Origin: Frigoribacterium sp. ACAM 257
Lineage (GTDB): Bacteria > Actinomycetota > Actinomycetes > Actinomycetales > Microbacteriaceae
DNA length: 64,000 nucleotides
NCBI RefSeq assembly: GCF_007954365.1
Contig: NZ_VOLO01000003.1
Coordinates: forward strand, 1-64,000
Reading direction: 5' to 3'
The position numbers and the translations under genes are program-made. Of this stretch, positions 9,024 through 17,108 are shown piece by piece. The notes beneath the pieces were generated by a model. That model was not told the origin of the DNA. It searched no databases and worked only from the letters and a program-made list of their open reading frames with translations. The stretch's first letter is position 1. Each line of letters begins with the position of its first letter.

Positions 9024-10801
9024 GACCGCACCACCGCCTCCTCGTCGTCGGGCAGGTCGACGGTGATCGTGGTGCCGTGCTCAGTCGAGCGAGCGTCGAC
9101 GGTGCCGCCCGCCCGCCGCGCGACCTGGGCCACCAGAGCGAGGCCGATGCCGCGCCCCTCGGCGCCCCCGGGCTTGGTGCTGACGCCTCGGGTGAACACG
9201 TCCCGGCCCTCGGGCAGCCCGGGTCCGCTGTCGGAGACCGCGATCCGCACGACGCCGGCCGCGGGCCGGTCGAGCACGACGCTCACCGTCGCGCGTCGCT
9301 CCGGTGCACCCCGTTGTGGACGAAGCACCCCGTCGTTCCGGGGTTCATCGTCCACAACGGGGTTCATCGGGTGCTCGTGCTCGTGCCCGCGCTCCGGCCC
9401 CGCGTCCGCGACTTCCCCGCCCACGTCCGCCCACCGCGGCGCCGCCGCGTCGAGCGCGTTGTCCACGAGGTTGCCGATCACCGTCACGAAGTCCCGCACG
9501 GGCACCCGTGGCGTGCCGAAGTCGGGCGAGACGACCAGCTCGAGCTCGACGGCTCGCTCCCGCGCCTGGGCGCTCTTGCCGAGCAGGAGGGCCGCCAGCA
9601 CCGGCTCGTCGACGGCGGCCACGACCTGGTCGGCGAGGACCTGGCCGAGGTCCAGCTCGTCCGAGGCGAACCGGAGCGCCTCGTCGGCCCGACCCAGCTC
9701 GATCAGCGCCACGATCGTGTGCAGCCGGTTGGCGAACTCGTGGGTCTGGGAGCGCAGCGCCGCCGAGAGGGTGCTCATCGTGCGCAGCTCGTCGGTCAGC
9801 TGCCGCAGCTCGGTGTGGTCGCGCAGGGTGGTGACCGTCCCGAGGGGCCGACCCGCGCCTCCTGCACCGCCGCCCGCGCCGCGCCCGCTGCGGACCGACC
9901 CCGGCGCGGCCGCGACCCGCTGGTTCACGACGAGCACCCGGTCGTCGGCGACGTGCACCTCGTCCTGGGCCTCTCCGCCGCCGGCGAGCAGCGCGGCCAG
10001 CGACGCAGGCAGCGCGAGCTCCGCGACCGGCACCGGCCGCCGCGCCACGTCGTCGACGAGCGACGGCAGCCCGAGGAGGAGCGCCGCGTGGTCGTTCGCG
10101 AGCGTCAGCCGCCCCTGCTCGTCGACGAGCACGAGCCCCTCGCCGACCGAGTGCAGCACCGCCTCGTGGTGGTCGCTGACCCGGCCGAGCTCCTCGGCGC
10201 CGAGGCCGCGGGTCACCCGACGGAGGTGACGGCTGAGCAGCCACGCCGCCAGCGCCCCGAGGGCGACGGTCGCCAGCGCCCCGCCGACGAGCAGGGGGAG
10301 GCGCTGGCCGAGCGCCGCGGACACGCTGTCGACGGTCACGCCGGCCGCCACCAGGGCGACGACTGCGCCCTCGTCGTCGAGCACGGGCACGACGGCGCGG
10401 ACCGAGGGCCCGAGCGTGCCCGAGTACGTCTCCGTGAACGACCGCCCGGCGAGCGCGGGAGCGATCGTGCCGATGAACGGCCGGCCGATCTCGGCAGGGT
10501 CGGGGTGCGTGAGGCGGGTGCGGTCGGGCGTCATCACGGTGACGAAGTCGGTGTCGGTGTCGCGCATCAGGTCGAGCGCGTACGGCTCGAGCGACGCGGA
10601 CGGGTCGCTCGTCGCGAGCGCCTCGATCACGAACGGGTTGTCGGCGATCGAGGTCGCCAGGGCGGTGCAGCGAGCAGCTGCCGCTCGCTCGGTGTCGCTG
10701 CGCGCGCTCGTCCACTGCCACGCCCCGGCGGCGAGGGCGAGCACGACGACCCCGACGACCTGCAGGGCGAAGAGGCGGGTGGCGATGCTGGCGCGGCGCA
10801 T
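9020..10801 (-). CDS. Sensor histidine kinase, DcuS/CitA type, with palindrome-encoded insert
   Basis: Membrane sensor for extracytoplasmic carboxylates, 593 residues. An N-terminal helix (about residues 10-30), an extracytoplasmic Cache-like domain and a second helix near residue 190 precede a PAS region. The dimerisation motif SQTHEFANRLHT has phospho-acceptor His354. The ATPase domain has an N-box (GNLVDNALDAA), G1 (SDSGPGLPEG) and G2 (GRGIGLALV). Residues 479-499 are encoded entirely by a copy of the 64-bp palindrome. They lie between the N-box and G1, preceded by a Gly/Glu/His-rich stretch, so the loop is much longer than usual. It is followed by the overlapping response regulator. Confidence 0.9.
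   Translation of the reverse strand: MRRASIATRLFALQVVGVVVLALAAGAWQWTSARSDTERAAAARCTALATSIADNPFVIEALATSDPSASLEPYALDLMRDTDTDFVTVMTPDRTRLTHPDPAEIGRPFIGTIAPALAGRSFTETYSGTLGPSVRAVVPVLDDEGAVVALVAAGVTVDSVSAALGQRLPLLVGGALATVALGALAAWLLSRHLRRVTRGLGAEELGRVSDHHEAVLHSVGEGLVLVDEQGRLTLANDHAALLLGLPSLVDDVARRPVPVAELALPASLAALLAGGGEAQDEVHVADDRVLVVNQRVAAAPGSVRSGRGAGGGAGGAGRPLGTVTTLRDHTELRQLTDELRTMSTLSAALRSQTHEFANRLHTIVALIELGRADEALRFASDELDLGQVLADQVVAAVDEPVLAALLLGKSAQARERAVELELVVSPDFGTPRVPVRDFVTVIGNLVDNALDAAAPRWADVGGEVADAGPERGHEHEHPMNPVVDDEPRNDGVLRPQRGAPERRATVSVVLDRPAAGVVRIAVSDSGPGLPEGRDVFTRGVSTKPGGAEGRGIGLALVAQVARRAGGTVDARSTEHGTTITVDLPDDEEAVVRS
9304..9367. repeat. 64-bp palindrome of the GCACCCC family, copy 2, inside the kinase gene
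   Basis: Same element as 8214-8277 but with four arm mismatches, mostly G to T and C to A changes in the GCACCCC words. Read on the minus strand it contributes 21 codons to the kinase (MNPVVDDEPRNDGVLRPQRG and one more residue) without a stop. The intergenic copies are open in the same frame (HPVVDDAPRNDGVHRPLRGA). This resembles in-gene palindromic elements such as those of Rickettsia, but the sequence is unrelated as far as can be seen. Confidence 0.88.
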
Positions 10802-10825
10802 CGGACTGCCGGGCGGTCCGACCGC

Positions 10826-11146
10826 CTAGAGGACGGGCTCGACGAGCCGCACGTGCGACACGGCGACGCGCATCGGCTCCCCGGCGAAGGCCGCCGCGCG
10901 CGCCTCGGACGCGAGGTACTCGGCCTCGAGCGCGAGGAAGGCCTCGGCGTCGCCGGGGGCACTGACGGCCCAGGTGAACTCCTCGACGTCGCGGTCGGCG
11001 TACGCGAACTCGATCGTGAAGCCCGAGGAGGTGCGGGCCGGCACCAGCCGGGAGGCGAACCAGGCGACGAAGTCGTCGAGCACCCCGGGGGCGAGCTCGT
11101 AGCGGCGCAGCTGGACGGTCTTCGTGGTGACGTCGTCGTCGGTCAT
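10826..11146 (-). CDS. NIPSNAP-family protein
   Basis: Small cytoplasmic protein of 106 residues with an alpha/beta dimeric ferredoxin-like barrel pattern. LRRYELAPGVLDDFVAWF at the start and the mid-protein FAYADRDVEEFTWAVS match NIPSNAP proteins, whose biochemical role is unclear. It is 24 bases upstream of the kinase on the same strand, so it probably heads the kinase-regulator operon. It is divergent from dctA, with 159 bases between them to hold both promoters. Confidence 0.75.
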   Translation of the reverse strand: MTDDDVTTKTVQLRRYELAPGVLDDFVAWFASRLVPARTSSGFTIEFAYADRDVEEFTWAVSAPGDAEAFLALEAEYLASEARAAAFAGEPMRVAVSHVRLVEPVL

Positions 11147-11305
11147 GGCGCCACCCTAGCGACCGCCGCGGACGACGCCAGCCGCGTCGCCGTGGCCGCG
11201 AACACTATGAACGCAACCTCGTGCCGGCCCGGCGGCCCGGCGAGGATGGCCCGACCACTCCGCCGACCGACGACGACGTCCCGGTCACCAGCACGAGGAC
11301 CCACG

Positions 11306-12820
11306 ATGGCAAAGACGCCCTCCGCCCGAACGCCCCGCCCCGGCCGCCCCGGCGGCACCGCCCTCGGGGGCGAGCCTCCCCGTTCGCCCCTCTCGCGCCT
11401 CCGGCGGATCGAGAAGTCGCACTGGCTCTACATCGCCGTGATCGTCGCGGTCGGGGCCGGCATCCTCGTCGGCCTGACGGCGCCCGACGTCGCGGTGCAG
11501 CTGAAGCCGATCGGCACCGCGTTCGTCTCGCTGATCTCGATGATGATCGCGCCGGTGATCTTCTGCACGATCGTGCTCGGCGTCGGCTCGATCGCGAAGG
11601 CGGCGACGGTCGGCAAGGTCGGCGGGCTCGCCCTCGGCTACTTCATCGCGATGTCGACCTTCGCCCTGGCGATCGGCCTCGTCGTCGGCAACCTGATCCA
11701 CCCCGGCGAGGGGCTGATGGTCGGCAGCACGGGCTACGAGGCGCCGGTGAGCGAGGAGGCGGGCGGCACCGCCGGCTTCCTGCTCGGCATCATCCCCGAG
11801 ACGCTCGTCTCGTCGCTGACGAGCGGCTCGATCCTGCAGACGCTCTTCGTCGCCCTGCTCGTCGGCTTCGCGCTGCAGCGGATGGGCGCCCGCGGGGCGA
11901 CGATCCTCGAGGGGGTCCGCAACCTGCAGGTGCTCGTGTTCCGCATCCTCGCGATGATCATGTGGGTCGCCCCGATCGGTGCGTTCGGCGCGATCGCGGC
12001 CGTCGTCGGCGAGACCGGCGTCGCCGCGATCGTCGCCCTCGCGACGCTGATGATCGCGTTCTACGTCACCTGCATCGTGTTCGTCGCGGGCGTGCTCGGC
12101 ACGGTGCTGAAGCTCGTCACGGGCATCAACATCTTCCGGGTGATGCGGTACCTCGGCCGCGAGTACCTGCTGATCGTGTCGACCTCGTCGAGCGAGGTGG
12201 CCCTGCCTGGCCTCATCGCGAAGATGGAGCACCTCGGCGTCTCGAAGCCCGTCGTCGGCATCACGGTGCCGACCGGCTACTCGTTCAACCTCGACGGCAC
12301 CGCGATCTACCTGACGATGGCGTCGCTGTTCATCGCCAACGCGATGGGCACGCCGCTGAGCGTGGGGGAGCAGCTCTCGCTGCTGCTGTTCATGATGATC
12401 GCCTCGAAGGGCGCCGCGGGCGTGACCGGAGCCGGCATCGCGACCCTCGCCGGCGGCCTGCAGGCGCACCGGCCCGACCTCGTGGACGGGGTGGGCGTGA
12501 TCGTCGGCATCGACCGCTTCATGTCCGAGGCGCGTGCCCTCACCAACTTCACCGGCAACGCGGTCGCCACGCTGCTCGTCGGCACCTGGACCGGCGAGGT
12601 CGACAAGGGCCAGGTCGAGCGCGTCCTCGGCGGCGACTCGCCCTTCGACGAGTCGACGATGAGCGCCGACGGCCACGGCGACGCCGCCCACGCCGCCGCG
12701 ACGGGGGCCGGTGCCGAGGAGGCGGCGGCCGAGGTCACGGGACCGGCGCGCGACGACCGCATCTCGACCGACACCGTGCGGACGATCGTCGGCGGCGACG
12801 AGCGGGTCTCGCGGCGCTGA
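11306..12820 (+). CDS. C4-dicarboxylate:cation symporter, DctA family
   Basis: Sodium- or proton-coupled importer of succinate, fumarate and malate in the cytoplasmic membrane, 504 residues. The eight-helix plus two-hairpin family is identified by the serine-rich hairpin STSSSEVALPGLI and the NLDGTAIYL motif in the substrate site. The C-terminal 70 residues are a hydrophilic Ala/Asp/Glu-rich tail. ATG 11306 follows GAGGA; longer upstream openings in this frame are non-coding. The divergent two-component system presumably induces it in response to extracellular dicarboxylate. Confidence 0.93.
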   Translation: MAKTPSARTPRPGRPGGTALGGEPPRSPLSRLRRIEKSHWLYIAVIVAVGAGILVGLTAPDVAVQLKPIGTAFVSLISMMIAPVIFCTIVLGVGSIAKAATVGKVGGLALGYFIAMSTFALAIGLVVGNLIHPGEGLMVGSTGYEAPVSEEAGGTAGFLLGIIPETLVSSLTSGSILQTLFVALLVGFALQRMGARGATILEGVRNLQVLVFRILAMIMWVAPIGAFGAIAAVVGETGVAAIVALATLMIAFYVTCIVFVAGVLGTVLKLVTGINIFRVMRYLGREYLLIVSTSSSEVALPGLIAKMEHLGVSKPVVGITVPTGYSFNLDGTAIYLTMASLFIANAMGTPLSVGEQLSLLLFMMIASKGAAGVTGAGIATLAGGLQAHRPDLVDGVGVIVGIDRFMSEARALTNFTGNAVATLLVGTWTGEVDKGQVERVLGGDSPFDESTMSADGHGDAAHAAATGAGAEEAAAEVTGPARDDRISTDTVRTIVGGDERVSRR

Positions 12821-12867
12821 GCGGCACGGCGGCGGCGCCAGCGCCGCCGCCGTGCCGCCGCGGCGCG

Positions 12868-12931
12868 AAGCACCCCGTAGTGGACGATGCACCCCGCAAC
12901 GACGGGGTGCATCGTCCACTACGGGGTGCTC
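12868..12931. repeat. 64-bp palindrome of the GCACCCC family, copy 3
   Basis: Two 28-base arms that match at 27 positions, with the 8-base loop GCAACGAC. It lies 47 bases downstream of the DctA-type gene and is a plausible terminator. Arm sequences are virtually identical to copy 1, but the right arm has CTACG where copy 1 has CAACG, restoring pairing. Confidence 0.9.
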
Positions 12932-13039
12932 GGGTCGGAGCGCGCGACGGGTCAGTCGTCGTCGGCCAACGCGAGCGGCGTTCGCAGCTACCGTGCCTGC
13001 CCGGTCGACTGATCGCCGGGCCCTGCCTACGGTGGACCG

Positions 13040-13342
13040 ATGACGCCTCTCCACGCCCTCGGACGCGCGATCGTCGCCCTCGACGCGAGCCCGTCGGCCC
13101 ACAGTCCGCTGACCTCCTCCTTCTTCTTCCCGGCGCTCGTCGTGCTGGCAGTCGTCGTGACGCTGGTCGCCGGGGTCGTCGCCCTGCGCGAGATCGGCGG
13201 CTCGGACTGGATGTGCGCCCGGCAGCGGACGGCCTGGCGGCGGGTCGTGATGGGCGTCCCCGTGGCCGGCGTGCTGCTCTGGTTCTGGACCCGGGGACGG
13301 ACGCCCGCCCGACGGGCGGCCGACGAGGGGAGCGGCGCGTGA
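13040..13342 (+). CDS. Small membrane protein of unknown function
   Basis: A 100-residue protein with one strong transmembrane helix (FFFPALVVLAVVVTLVAGVV, about residues 29-48) and a weaker one near residue 75 (VVMGVPVAGVLLWFW). The tail is basic. It is translationally coupled to the next gene through a GTGA overlap, so both are likely co-expressed. I do not recognise the family. Confidence 0.6.
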   Translation: MTPLHALGRAIVALDASPSAHSPLTSSFFFPALVVLAVVVTLVAGVVALREIGGSDWMCARQRTAWRRVVMGVPVAGVLLWFWTRGRTPARRAADEGSGA

Positions 13343-14205
13343 TCGACCCGGCGCTGCTCCGGACCTTCGTCGTCGTGGCCCGCAGCGGCGGCTTCAGCGC
13401 CGCGGCCCGCGAGCTCGGCACGCGGCAGTCGACCGTCAGCGGGCACGTGCAGCGGCTCGAGGCGCAGGTCGGCCGCCGCCTCCTCGACCGGGACTCGCAC
13501 CGGGTCGAGCTGACGAGCGACGGGCAGGCGCTGGTCGGGTTCGCCCACGAGATCCTCGACAGCATCGAGGTCGCCGAGAACTGGTTCGGCGGGGACGAGC
13601 TGACGGGCCACGTCCGCTTCGGGGTGTCGGAGGACATCATGACCGAGACGTTCCCCGACCTGCTCCGCCAGTTCTGGCGGCAGCACCCCCGCGTCGATCT
13701 CGACCTGCGGGTCGGGCTGAGCGAGAACCTGCACCAGCAGACGCGCATCTCGCAGGTCGACCTCGCGTTCATCAAGCGCCGGCCCGGCGAACGGCACGGC
13801 ACGCTCGTGTTCGACGACGACCTCGTCTGGGCCGGGCGGGAGAGCGAGCCGCTCGGTCCCGGCGAGCCGGTGCCCGTCGTCGCGTACCCGCCGCCGAGCA
13901 TCACCCGCCAGGCCGGTCTCGCCGCCCTGGAGCGGGCAGCGCTCGGGCACCGGATCAGCTGCGTCACGGACGACCTGGCGGGACTCCGAGCCGCCGCGAT
14001 CGCCGGTCTCGGCTACATCGTGCACAGCCGGTCGCTGCTGCCGCCGCCGCTCGTGGTCGTCCCGCACCTCCCCGATCCAGGTCGCGCCGAGTACGTCCTC
14101 GTCACTCGTCCGGGGCCTCGTTCGCGTGCCGTGCAGGCGTTGTCGGACCTCATCCTCGAGAACGCAGGTCCGCGCCGTGGTCGTGAGGGCGAGGTGTCCT
14201 CGTGA
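13339..14205 (+). CDS. LysR-family transcriptional regulator
   Basis: DNA-binding regulator of 288 residues. The N-terminal winged helix-turn-helix (LLRTFVVVARSGGFSAAARE, then STVSGHVQRLEAQVGRRLL) is a clear LysR signature. The rest is the periplasmic-binding-protein-like effector domain (LTGHVRFGVSEDI onward). The GTG start overlaps the preceding stop codon, and its own stop overlaps the start of the LCP gene. The target and effector are not evident. Confidence 0.9.
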   Translation: MIDPALLRTFVVVARSGGFSAAARELGTRQSTVSGHVQRLEAQVGRRLLDRDSHRVELTSDGQALVGFAHEILDSIEVAENWFGGDELTGHVRFGVSEDIMTETFPDLLRQFWRQHPRVDLDLRVGLSENLHQQTRISQVDLAFIKRRPGERHGTLVFDDDLVWAGRESEPLGPGEPVPVVAYPPPSITRQAGLAALERAALGHRISCVTDDLAGLRAAAIAGLGYIVHSRSLLPPPLVVVPHLPDPGRAEYVLVTRPGPRSRAVQALSDLILENAGPRRGREGEVSS

Positions 14206-15758
14206 GGCGCGTCGGCGGCTCGTGGCGCACGTCGAGGGCGAGGCGAGCCGAGGAGGCGCTGCCTCCGACCCCGCGCCACGCCCGTCGTCGTCGCCGCCCC
14301 GCCCCGCGCGTCGTTCCGGTGGCCGCCGGTGTGCTGGTGGGCCTCCTGGTCGTGATGGCCGGGTACGCGGCGACGAGCTACCAGCGCTTCAGCGGAGGCG
14401 TCACCAGGGTCGACGCCATCTCCCCTCGCGACGGCGGGACGGACGACGAGGTCGATCTCGACGGGACCGCGCAGAACATCCTCCTCGTCGGCGACGACCA
14501 CCGACCCGCCGGTGCGACTGCCGAGGACCTGGCGAAGATCAGCACCCAGGACGACGGCGGTGCCGAGAACACCGACACCATGATCGTGCTGCACGTGCCA
14601 GCGGACGGCGCGAGCGCGACGATGATCTCGTTCCCGCGCGACTCGTGGGTGCCCGTCCCGGGGCACGGCGAGAACAAGCTCAACGCGGCGTTCGCGCTGG
14701 GCAAGCGCGACGGAGGCGGCGACGACGCGGCCGGGGCGCGCCTCCTCGTGCAGACCGTCGAGCAGCTCTCCGGACTTCGCATCGACCACTACGTGCGGGT
14801 CTCGCTGCTGGGGTTCTACGACGTCGTCGAGGCCCTCGGGCCCGTCGAGGTCTGCCTGAACCAGGCCGTGAAGGACCGCTGGTCGGGCGTGGACCTGCCC
14901 GCTGGCGTCAGCTCCCTCGACGCGAGCCAGGCGCTCGCCTTCGTGCGCCAGCGCCACGGGCTGCCCCGGGGCGACCTCGACCGGCAGGTGCGGCAGCAGT
15001 ACTTCCTCAGCATGGAGGCGCGGCAGCTGCTGTCGGCCGGGACGCTCCTCAACCCCGTGAAGCTCGGACGCGTTCTCGACGCCGTCAGCGGCTCGATGGA
15101 GACCGACGCGGACCTCGACTTCGTCCAGCTCGCGGGACAGCTCCGCCACCTCCGGCCGGACGCGATCACCTCGGCGACCATCCCCGTGCTCGGCACGCCG
15201 ACCATCCGGGTGGGCGGGAGCGCGGTGAGCATCGTGCAGGTCGACTTCGCGGCGATGCCCGTCTTCGTCCAGGGGCTCGTCGGCCTGCCCGCCGCGTACA
15301 CGGACACGCCAGCTGCGGCACCGTCGAGCACGCAGCTCGTCGTGACGAACGGCAGCGGCCGCGGCGGCGCGGCGGCGGAGGCGAGCGAGGGCCTCGCGTC
15401 GCTCGGCTTCGACGTCGGCGAGCCCGGGTCGGCGGACGTCACGACGACCACCACAGTGCGGTACCAGGCCGGGTCCGAGGGGGCGGCGAAGGCGGTCGTC
15501 GAGGCGGTCCCGGGGGCCGTGCCCGTGGTCGACCCCTCGGCGACCGGCGTGACGCTCGTGCTCGGCACGGACGGCGTGGCGGTGCGGACCGGGGCGGACG
15601 CCGCAGCGCCGGAAGCGCCGGTGCTCGACGCACCCGCGTCCGACCCGCCCGCGTCGTCGGTGCCGGCCGCCGCTCCCGAGGAGGCGGGCGAGGGCACGCC
15701 CGCGCCCTCGCCGGCCCCTGGCGGCACCACCTACGCGGCGGGCGCCTGCATCAACTAG
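14202..15758 (+). CDS. LytR-CpsA-Psr (LCP) family cell-wall polymer ligase
   Basis: Transfers lipid-linked glycopolymers to peptidoglycan on the outer face of the membrane. It has 518 residues with an Arg-rich cytoplasmic tail and one helix (VAAGVLVGLLVVMAGYAATS, about residues 43-62). The LCP catalytic domain has NILLVGDDHRP, DTMIVLHV and ISFPRDSWV with the conserved Arg/Asp residues. A LytR_C domain follows (STQLVVTNGSGRGGAAAEAS, from about residue 370), then a long Ala/Pro-rich tail ending in Cys-Ile-Asn. GTG start overlapping the LysR stop. Confidence 0.9.
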   Translation: MRRVGGSWRTSRARRAEEALPPTPRHARRRRRPAPRVVPVAAGVLVGLLVVMAGYAATSYQRFSGGVTRVDAISPRDGGTDDEVDLDGTAQNILLVGDDHRPAGATAEDLAKISTQDDGGAENTDTMIVLHVPADGASATMISFPRDSWVPVPGHGENKLNAAFALGKRDGGGDDAAGARLLVQTVEQLSGLRIDHYVRVSLLGFYDVVEALGPVEVCLNQAVKDRWSGVDLPAGVSSLDASQALAFVRQRHGLPRGDLDRQVRQQYFLSMEARQLLSAGTLLNPVKLGRVLDAVSGSMETDADLDFVQLAGQLRHLRPDAITSATIPVLGTPTIRVGGSAVSIVQVDFAAMPVFVQGLVGLPAAYTDTPAAAPSSTQLVVTNGSGRGGAAAEASEGLASLGFDVGEPGSADVTTTTTVRYQAGSEGAAKAVVEAVPGAVPVVDPSATGVTLVLGTDGVAVRTGADAAAPEAPVLDAPASDPPASSVPAAAPEEAGEGTPAPSPAPGGTTYAAGACIN

Positions 15759-15874
15759 ACGGTGGGGTCAGGATCCCCGCACGGCAGCAGCCACCTGGGC
15801 CCCCGCACCAGCTCGGCGATGCCGGACGTGAGCGACTCGGGGTCAGGATGGGCGGTGACGATCATCGTCTTCAT
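15755..15874 (-). pseudogene. Remnant of an NAD(P)H quinone oxidoreductase (flavodoxin-fold) gene
   Basis: A 39-codon frame beginning MKTMIVTAHPDPESLTSGIA. This is exactly the N-terminal beta-strand, phosphate loop and first helix of NQO/KefF-type flavoproteins, which are normally about 180-250 residues. After roughly 23 residues the family pattern stops and the frame ends inside the stop codon region of the convergent LCP gene. No remainder is visible nearby. It is probably a deletion scar; a functional micropeptide is unlikely but not excluded. Confidence 0.5.
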
Positions 15875-15954
15875 GCTGTCCAGTCAACCGGCTCCGTCCG
15901 GTCGCGCGCCGCCTCCTAGAGTGAGGTCCTCCACCTGCCCCACGGAGGAGCGCC

Positions 15955-16704
15955 ATGTCCATGTCCAAGACCCCGCCCACGACCCCGACCCCGACCCCGA
16001 GCCCGGGCCCGGGCCCGGGCCCGCTCGAGCGTCCTCCGGCCCCCGGCGAGCGGGACCGGCCCGACGGGCGAGGCCGCACCGGCCTCGACGCGATCGGGCG
16101 CGACCTCGACGGCAACCCCGACGTCGTCGTGCGCGACGTCGAGGTGAGCTCCGACGGCTGGCACGTGCTGCGGCGCACCACGTTCGACGTCCGCGGCCGC
16201 GACGGCACCTGGTCGACGCAGCAGCGCGAGACCTACGACCGCGGCAACGGCGCGACGATCCTGCTGGTCGACCCGGCCCGCGACACCGTTCTCCTGACCC
16301 GGCAGTTCCGGTTCCCCGCCTACGTCAACGGCCACGCCGACGGCATGCTCGTCGAGACCGCAGCCGGGCTGCTCGACGAGGACGACCCGGAGACGGCGAT
16401 CCGGCGCGAGGCGAGCGAGGAGCTGGGCGTCGAGGTCGGCGCGCTTACGCACGTGTTCGACGCGTACATGAGCCCTGGATCCGTCACCGAGCGGGTGCAC
16501 TTCTACGCCGCCGAGTACAGCCCGGCCGACCGGACGAGCGCCGGCGGGGGAGTGGCCGACGAGGGCGAGGAGATCGAGGTGCTCGAGCTGACCTTCGCCG
16601 AGGCGCTGGCCATGGTCGACGACGGCCGGATCGTCGACGGCAAGACGATCATGCTGCTGCAGTGGGCCGCGCTGCGCCGGCTCACGACGGGCAGCCTCGG
16701 CTAG
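15955..16704 (+). CDS. Nudix hydrolase, NudK/ADP-ribose pyrophosphatase type
   Basis: Hydrolyses nucleoside-diphosphate sugars or related compounds. The Nudix box is intact in the form GX5EX7REUXEEXGU (GLLDEDDPETAIRREASEEL then G). The segments TVLLTRQFRFPAYVN and SPGSVTERVHFYAAEY are typical of NudK, the GDP-mannose-type branch. The first 30 residues are an unusual Thr/Pro then Gly/Pro dipeptide run encoded by a CCCCGA/CCCGGG repeat. ATG 15955 follows GGAGG; an in-frame ATG occurs two codons later. Confidence 0.88.
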   Translation: MSMSKTPPTTPTPTPSPGPGPGPLERPPAPGERDRPDGRGRTGLDAIGRDLDGNPDVVVRDVEVSSDGWHVLRRTTFDVRGRDGTWSTQQRETYDRGNGATILLVDPARDTVLLTRQFRFPAYVNGHADGMLVETAAGLLDEDDPETAIRREASEELGVEVGALTHVFDAYMSPGSVTERVHFYAAEYSPADRTSAGGGVADEGEEIEVLELTFAEALAMVDDGRIVDGKTIMLLQWAALRRLTTGSLG

Positions 16705-16722
16705 CGAGCTCGGTCGGCCGCG

Positions 16723-17076
16723 TCAGCCCTCGCGCAACACCTTCGACATGGCGCGTCCACGGGCGACCTCGTCGACGAGCTTGTCGAGGCGGCGGATCTG
16801 CTGCATCAGCTCGTCGTCGAGCTCCTCGATGCGCACGCCGCAGATCACGCCGGTCACGAGCGACGTCCGGGGGTGCATCTCTGCCGCCGCGAAGAACTTG
16901 CGGAACGTGGTCCGTGAAGCCAGGTGCTCCGCGAGCCGGGCGGCGTCGTAGCCCGTCAACCACGAGATCACCGTGTCGACCTCGGCCCTCGTGTGCCCCT
17001 TCCGCTCGGCCTTCGCGACGTAGAGCGGGTAGACGTCGGCGAACGCGGTCTCGACGATGCGGCCGTTGCGGTCCAT
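16723..17076 (-). CDS. DUF2200-family protein
   Basis: A 117-residue cytoplasmic protein. The segments VYPLYVAKAERKGHTRAEVD, VISWLTGYD and FFAAAEMHPRTSLVTGVICG followed by VRIEEL match DUF2200, a family of unknown function seen across bacteria. It is convergent with the Nudix gene, 18 bases apart, and follows the GrpB gene on the same strand by 32 bases. Confidence 0.8.
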   Translation of the reverse strand: MDRNGRIVETAFADVYPLYVAKAERKGHTRAEVDTVISWLTGYDAARLAEHLASRTTFRKFFAAAEMHPRTSLVTGVICGVRIEELDDELMQQIRRLDKLVDEVARGRAMSKVLREG

Positions 17077-17108
17077 GGGGGGCAGCGTAGCTGCGGGGGC
17101 GGTCCCCG

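Noticed and set aside
8978-11305. Long N-terminal extension of the DctA-type frame
   Set aside because: It is antisense to the kinase and NIPSNAP genes; the symporter's family-typical start is ATG 11306 with an upstream GAGGA.
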